Assembly (NCBI GenBank): GCA_001464455.1
Contig: LNEI01000018.1
Span: forward strand, 62,001-126,000
Origin: Acidobacteria bacterium Ga0077534
GTDB taxonomy: Bacteria > Acidobacteriota > Blastocatellia > Pyrinomonadales > Pyrinomonadaceae
Direction: 5' to 3'
Length of the DNA: 64,000 bases
The notes under the pieces were generated by a model that was not told the DNA's origin, made no database searches, and saw nothing but the letters and a program-made list of their open reading frames with translations. The position numbers and the translations under genes are program-made. Below are positions 61,702 through 64,000 of this stretch, in pieces (the first letter of the stretch is position 1; each line of letters begins with the position of its first letter).

Positions 61702-62047
61702 TTTCGCGTGAGGTCTTCGATATTGATGCGGTAATCTTGATCATTTCAATACAATCTGCATTTATCGAGCCATAATACTTGTCCTCAAGCCAGCCACCCT
61801 CGTGAAGGAGAAATAACCAAAGCTCCGTGTCGGATGCCATCTGCATCCCTTTGAACATCTCCGAACCGAAGATCCCACGACTCTCAGCAACAGTCGCAGC
61901 CTTCACGTGCTTGGCTACAAACGTACCGGAGATGAGCATTTGTCTGCTCAAAACAAACTCCTTCTTCTCTTCTGTCAGGAACTTGTAAAGCTTGACTATC
62001 CTTAATGCAAACTGGATCGCCTTCTCCAATGCGATACTCTTAGCCAT
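61694..62047 (-). CDS. Four-helix-bundle protein (S23/IVS-like)
   Basis: A 117-aa protein with the pattern of the S23 ribosomal intervening-sequence family (ALEKAIQFALRIVKLYKFLT, MLISGTFVAKHVKAATVAES, GMQMASDTELWLFLLHEGGW). Such proteins are common outside rRNA genes and their role is unknown. It lies 110 bp beyond the last shell gene on the same strand. Confidence 0.85.
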   Translation of the reverse strand: MAKSIALEKAIQFALRIVKLYKFLTEEKKEFVLSRQMLISGTFVAKHVKAATVAESRGIFGSEMFKGMQMASDTELWLFLLHEGGWLEDKYYGSINADCIEMIKITASISKTSREND

Positions 62048-62118
62048 TTCCTTCTCACTTGGATCCTAACAGTTTATAGTTTTTGAGTTTATAGTTAAAA
62101 GTTGTATCTGTTAACTGA

Positions 62119-62143
62119 CAACTACCTAACTAACAACTGTTAG
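62119..62143 (+). repeat. 25-bp dispersed repeat, copy 2
   Basis: CAACTACCTAACTAACAACT plus GTTAG; it matches 19629-19653 at 24 of 25 positions. It lies between the shell operon and the four-helix-bundle gene. Confidence 0.6.
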
Positions 62144-62156
62144 GCCCTATCAGCTT

Positions 62157-62441
62157 CTAGCTATCAATTTTCAGCAAGTCAACATAATCTACGACCCCGA
62201 CTATCGCCGAATCGATCGCGGCACCTGGCTTTCCCGTCGCGGCCGTTGAGGCTGACCAGCCTTCCTGAGCAATTATCACGATATCGCCTTCGCCGGAGTT
62301 TACGGAATCTAGTGCGATGCAGGTATAGTCCATGTCATCGCCTTCAGGCGTGATCTGTCGGCAAAGCATCGCACGGGTGCCCTCGTAACGCTGGTTCTTC
62401 TGCGTTGCTACGATATTGCCGATGACTCTCGCCAGTAACAT
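62157..62441 (-). CDS. BMC shell vertex protein (EutN/CcmL family), first of three
   Basis: A 94-aa protein: LLARVIGNIVATQKN at the start, IALDSVNSGEGDIVII in the middle, AAIDSAIVGVVDYVDLL at the end. Pentamers of this family close the vertices of bacterial microcompartments. It lies 3 bp after the second vertex gene. Confidence 0.93.
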   Translation of the reverse strand: MLLARVIGNIVATQKNQRYEGTRAMLCRQITPEGDDMDYTCIALDSVNSGEGDIVIIAQEGWSASTAATGKPGAAIDSAIVGVVDYVDLLKIDS

Positions 62442-62444
62442 GTG

Positions 62445-62723
62445 CTATTTACCCTGAAAAACGTGGGCGTCGGAATCAATGATCCCGACGATCGTACAAT
62501 CGGTAGGGGTTTCGTCACGTTTGAACGGAAAGGACGCCTCTTTACCTCGACACCAGAAAACGAGCTCCCCCTCGCCGGCACCGACCGCATCGAGAGCTAT
62601 CATTGGCTTGCCTTTTGGTTTGAGGTCAGCGTCAAGTGTCTGGACGATGAGAAACTTTCGCCCATGGAGGGTTTCGTTCTTGACCGTCGAAACGACGTTG
62701 CCGATGACGCGTGCGATCTGCAT
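62445..62723 (-). CDS. BMC shell vertex protein (EutN/CcmL family), second of three
   Basis: A 92-aa protein: QIARVIGNVVSTVKNETLHG, ALDAVGAGEGELVFWCRG and CTIVGIIDSDAHVF. It is as different from the first and third as these are from each other, which suggests distinct pentamers rather than a recent duplication. It starts 2 bp after the DoxX stop. Confidence 0.93.
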   Translation of the reverse strand: MQIARVIGNVVSTVKNETLHGRKFLIVQTLDADLKPKGKPMIALDAVGAGEGELVFWCRGKEASFPFKRDETPTDCTIVGIIDSDAHVFQGK

Positions 62724-62725
62724 TA

Positions 62726-63139
62726 CTACCTTCCGTAACGTCTATAGCTCCGTGGACGTTCGTAACTCGCAAACGCTATCGCGAGAAACGAGGCGACGAG
62801 CAGAACGCTGTATTCGATCCCGTTCCGGCCGGCACCGACGACAAACCAGCCCTCCTGCCAGTGAACCAGCACAATTCCAATTGAAAGATGAGCGGCAAAA
62901 ATGAGTGCGATGACCCAGGTGTAGAAACCCGCCGCGAGCAAAACGCTGCCGACGAGTTCAAAGATCGTGATCGCCCATGCAAGATAGAACCCTAAAGGTA
63001 AGCCCTGCATACCAAGAAACTCGCCAAATCCACCGACCGTTCCGTTGCCTATCCGGGCCGCTCCGTGGATGAACATCAAGATCGCCAGCACCATGCGGAT
63101 AAATACTATTACTTGTGCTTTACGATCAGAATGTTGCAT
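62726..63139 (-). CDS. DoxX family membrane protein within the shell operon
   Basis: A 137-aa protein with four TM helices; MLIFIHGAARIGNGTVGGFG-like DoxX start (VLAILMFIHGAARI), then FELVGSVLLAAGFYTWVIAL and IVLVHWQEGWFV. DoxX proteins are small quinone- or thiosulfate-linked redox or oxidative-stress membrane proteins. It lies 1-2 bp from a BMC vertex gene on each side, so it is part of the operon. The shell itself has no membrane, so its role here is unexplained. Confidence 0.88.
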   Translation of the reverse strand: MQHSDRKAQVIVFIRMVLAILMFIHGAARIGNGTVGGFGEFLGMQGLPLGFYLAWAITIFELVGSVLLAAGFYTWVIALIFAAHLSIGIVLVHWQEGWFVVGAGRNGIEYSVLLVASFLAIAFASYERPRSYRRYGR

Positions 63140-63140
63140 C

Positions 63141-63413
63141 TTAGGCCTGCGAAAAGTCGATCTCGTCGATAACGCCGATTATCGCCGAATCGACTGGGCA
63201 GTCCTTATTTCCTTCAGCCATACGCGCCGATGAACCGCTGACGACGATCACCTTTTCGTGAAAGCCCGCCCCGACCGTGTCAACAGAAACAATATAGCCG
63301 CTCTGGTCAGTACCGTCTAAATTGATGGGTCTGACGATGAGCAGCTTTTTGCCCTTGAGACGTTCGTCCTTATGGGTGGACACCACAGTGCCCAGGATGC
63401 GTGCGATTATCAT
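63141..63413 (-). CDS. BMC shell vertex protein (EutN/CcmL family), third of three
   Basis: A 90-aa protein: IIARILGTVVSTHKDERLKG, VSVDTVGAGFHEKVIVVSGS and VDSAIIGVIDEIDF. It is the first vertex gene downstream of BMC-H and is separated from it by a 16-bp hairpin. Confidence 0.93.
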   Translation of the reverse strand: MIIARILGTVVSTHKDERLKGKKLLIVRPINLDGTDQSGYIVSVDTVGAGFHEKVIVVSGSSARMAEGNKDCPVDSAIIGVIDEIDFSQA

Positions 63414-63431
63414 TTGCAGTTGTCAGTGATA

Positions 63432-63483
63432 GGTGGTCAGTGGTCAGCAGCAGAGAGCATCTGGCTACTGACCACTGACCACC
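63432..63483. repeat. 16-bp perfect inverted repeat between BMC-H and BMC-V genes
   Basis: GGTGGTCAGTGGTCAG (63432-63447) and CTGACCACTGACCACC (63468-63483), loop 20 nt. There is no U-tract, so it could stabilise the BMC-H transcript or lower read-through into the vertex genes. Confidence 0.75.
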
Positions 63484-63488
63484 GGCCA

Positions 63489-63767
63489 CTATTTTCTAAC
63501 TACCGGCAGCGTCTCGTCGACGCTCGAGTGCGGGCGTGGAATAACATGAACACTAACCAGCTCGCCGACCCTTCGGGCTGCAGCTGCTCCGGCGTCGGTA
63601 GCGGCTTTTACCGCAGCAACGTCTCCACGAACGATAGCGGTAACAAAACCGGCACCGATCTTTTCGTAGCTGACCAATTCAACGTTAGCCGCCTTGACCA
63701 TCGCGTCGGCCGCTTCGATAACGGCGACGAGGCCTTTGGTTTCGACCATTCCTAATGCTTCCTGCAT
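63489..63767 (-). CDS. BMC shell hexamer protein (BMC-H, EutM/PduA-like)
   Basis: A 92-aa single-domain BMC protein: [20 protein letters not shown], then [20 protein letters not shown] and [16 protein letters not shown]. Hexamers tile the microcompartment facets. GGAG lies before the ATG. It is the first complete shell gene of the operon in the window. Confidence 0.96.
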   Translation of the reverse strand: MQEALGMVETKGLVAVIEAADAMVKAANVELVSYEKIGAGFVTAIVRGDVAAVKAATDAGAAAARRVGELVSVHVIPRPHSSVDETLPVVRK

Positions 63768-63812
63768 TTAGTTTCTCCTTACTATCCTGATAGTTTACCC
63801 CGAAATGACTCC

Positions 63813-63892
63813 GTTGCAGAAACCCGCACAAAGTAAGGGCTCTCGCAAATGACTCATGCCGAAAAATGCCTTTAGTGCGTGCGGCCTTCTTC
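63813..63892. repeat. Dispersed palindromic element beside the shell operon
   Basis: The left arm (63813-63847, TTGCAGAAACCCGCACAAAG plus TAAGGGCTCT) and right arm (63861-63892, inverted and more diverged) frame a short spacer. The right arm overlaps the end of the partial CDS at 63872. Confidence 0.65.
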
Positions 63893-64000
63893 AAGTCCGG
63901 CAGCTTGACTTAAGAGCTCGATAAGTTCCTCTCGTGTGAACGATATCTTCTGCTCGCTGTGACCATTAGACCCGGGATAACTGACGTCGAGATCGCACAC
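63872..64000 (-). CDS. Partial CDS: C-terminus with encapsulation-peptide-like helix
   Basis: Runs off the right edge; only the last 42 residues are seen. A polar, flexible stretch (SYPGSNGHSEQK) leads into an amphipathic helix FTREELIELLSQAAGL and a short tail EEGRTH before the stop. That layout resembles the encapsulation peptides that target enzymes into microcompartments. The tail and stop lie inside the dispersed element. The enzyme itself is not visible. Confidence 0.6.
   Translation of the reverse strand: MCDLDVSYPGSNGHSEQKISFTREELIELLSQAAGLEEGRTH

Overview
This looks like chromosomal DNA of a free-living Gram-negative bacterium. The most likely group is Acidobacteriota of the Blastocatellia/Pyrinomonadaceae type. 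That placement is inferred from the gene content and protein flavour (DUF2270, MM0924-like, PgpH, YpdA, an S9 peptidase with signal peptide, a shell locus with three BMC vertex genes). No rRNA or marker tree was available. Genes are densely packed on both strands, and moderately GC-rich coding DNA is broken by AT-rich intergenic or imported stretches.

Layout. 0.1-3.5 kb: rpsA, an HU/IHF gene and a HIT hydrolase. 3.5-8.2 kb (minus): a 4-TM protein, a PgpH-type c-di-AMP phosphodiesterase and hflX, which lacks a canonical start codon. 8.3-14.3 kb: a LexA-like repressor without its protease dyad, two RelE/ParE toxin-antitoxin pairs, an orphan antitoxin-like gene, an unknown gene, malic enzyme with an ACT domain, and a hemolysin III protein. 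14.3-18.5 kb: a two-component system and a secreted protein. 18.5-27 kb (minus): ypdA carrying an in-frame palindromic element, ygfZ, uvrA, a secreted esterase and DUF2270. 27-29.5 kb: tadA, tRNA-Ser(CGA), aquaporin, tRNA-Ser(GGA), SRP RNA and mgtC. 29.6-42 kb: inositol monophosphatase, accD, TraB/GumN, folC, gpmA, DUF4197, yeiH, Mrp/ApbC, an S9 peptidase, an ErpA/IscA-like protein and NlpC/P60. 42-51.8 kb: accC, a pfkA-greA operon followed by a CDP-alcohol transferase cluster, ctpA, a histidine phosphatase, a glycosyltransferase and pdxJ. 51.8-57 kb: a restriction island with an MmeI-family enzyme, an overlapping PLD-fold gene and the broken tail of an older MmeI gene, bracketed by related repeats. 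57-61.4 kb: dnaX, a TPM protein, a nucleotidyltransferase and LemA. 61.4-64 kb (minus): a bacterial microcompartment shell operon (one BMC-H, three BMC-V, one DoxX) cut by the window edge.

The main discoveries are as follows. First, a dispersed palindromic element (core AGCCCGCGCGTGAGCAAGGG) occurs mostly between genes. One full copy is inserted in frame inside ypdA, and another arm forms the end of a reading frame beside the shell locus. Second, the MmeI gene is a mosaic in which an AT-rich 3' half plus the PLD gene has replaced the original end, leaving the old C-terminus behind as a 207-bp remnant. Third, the LexA-like protein appears unable to self-cleave. Fourth, hflX homology extends 40 codons upstream of the first ATG with no canonical start. 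Fifth, a DoxX membrane protein is embedded between shell vertex genes. All calls were made by reading alone; no database search was run.
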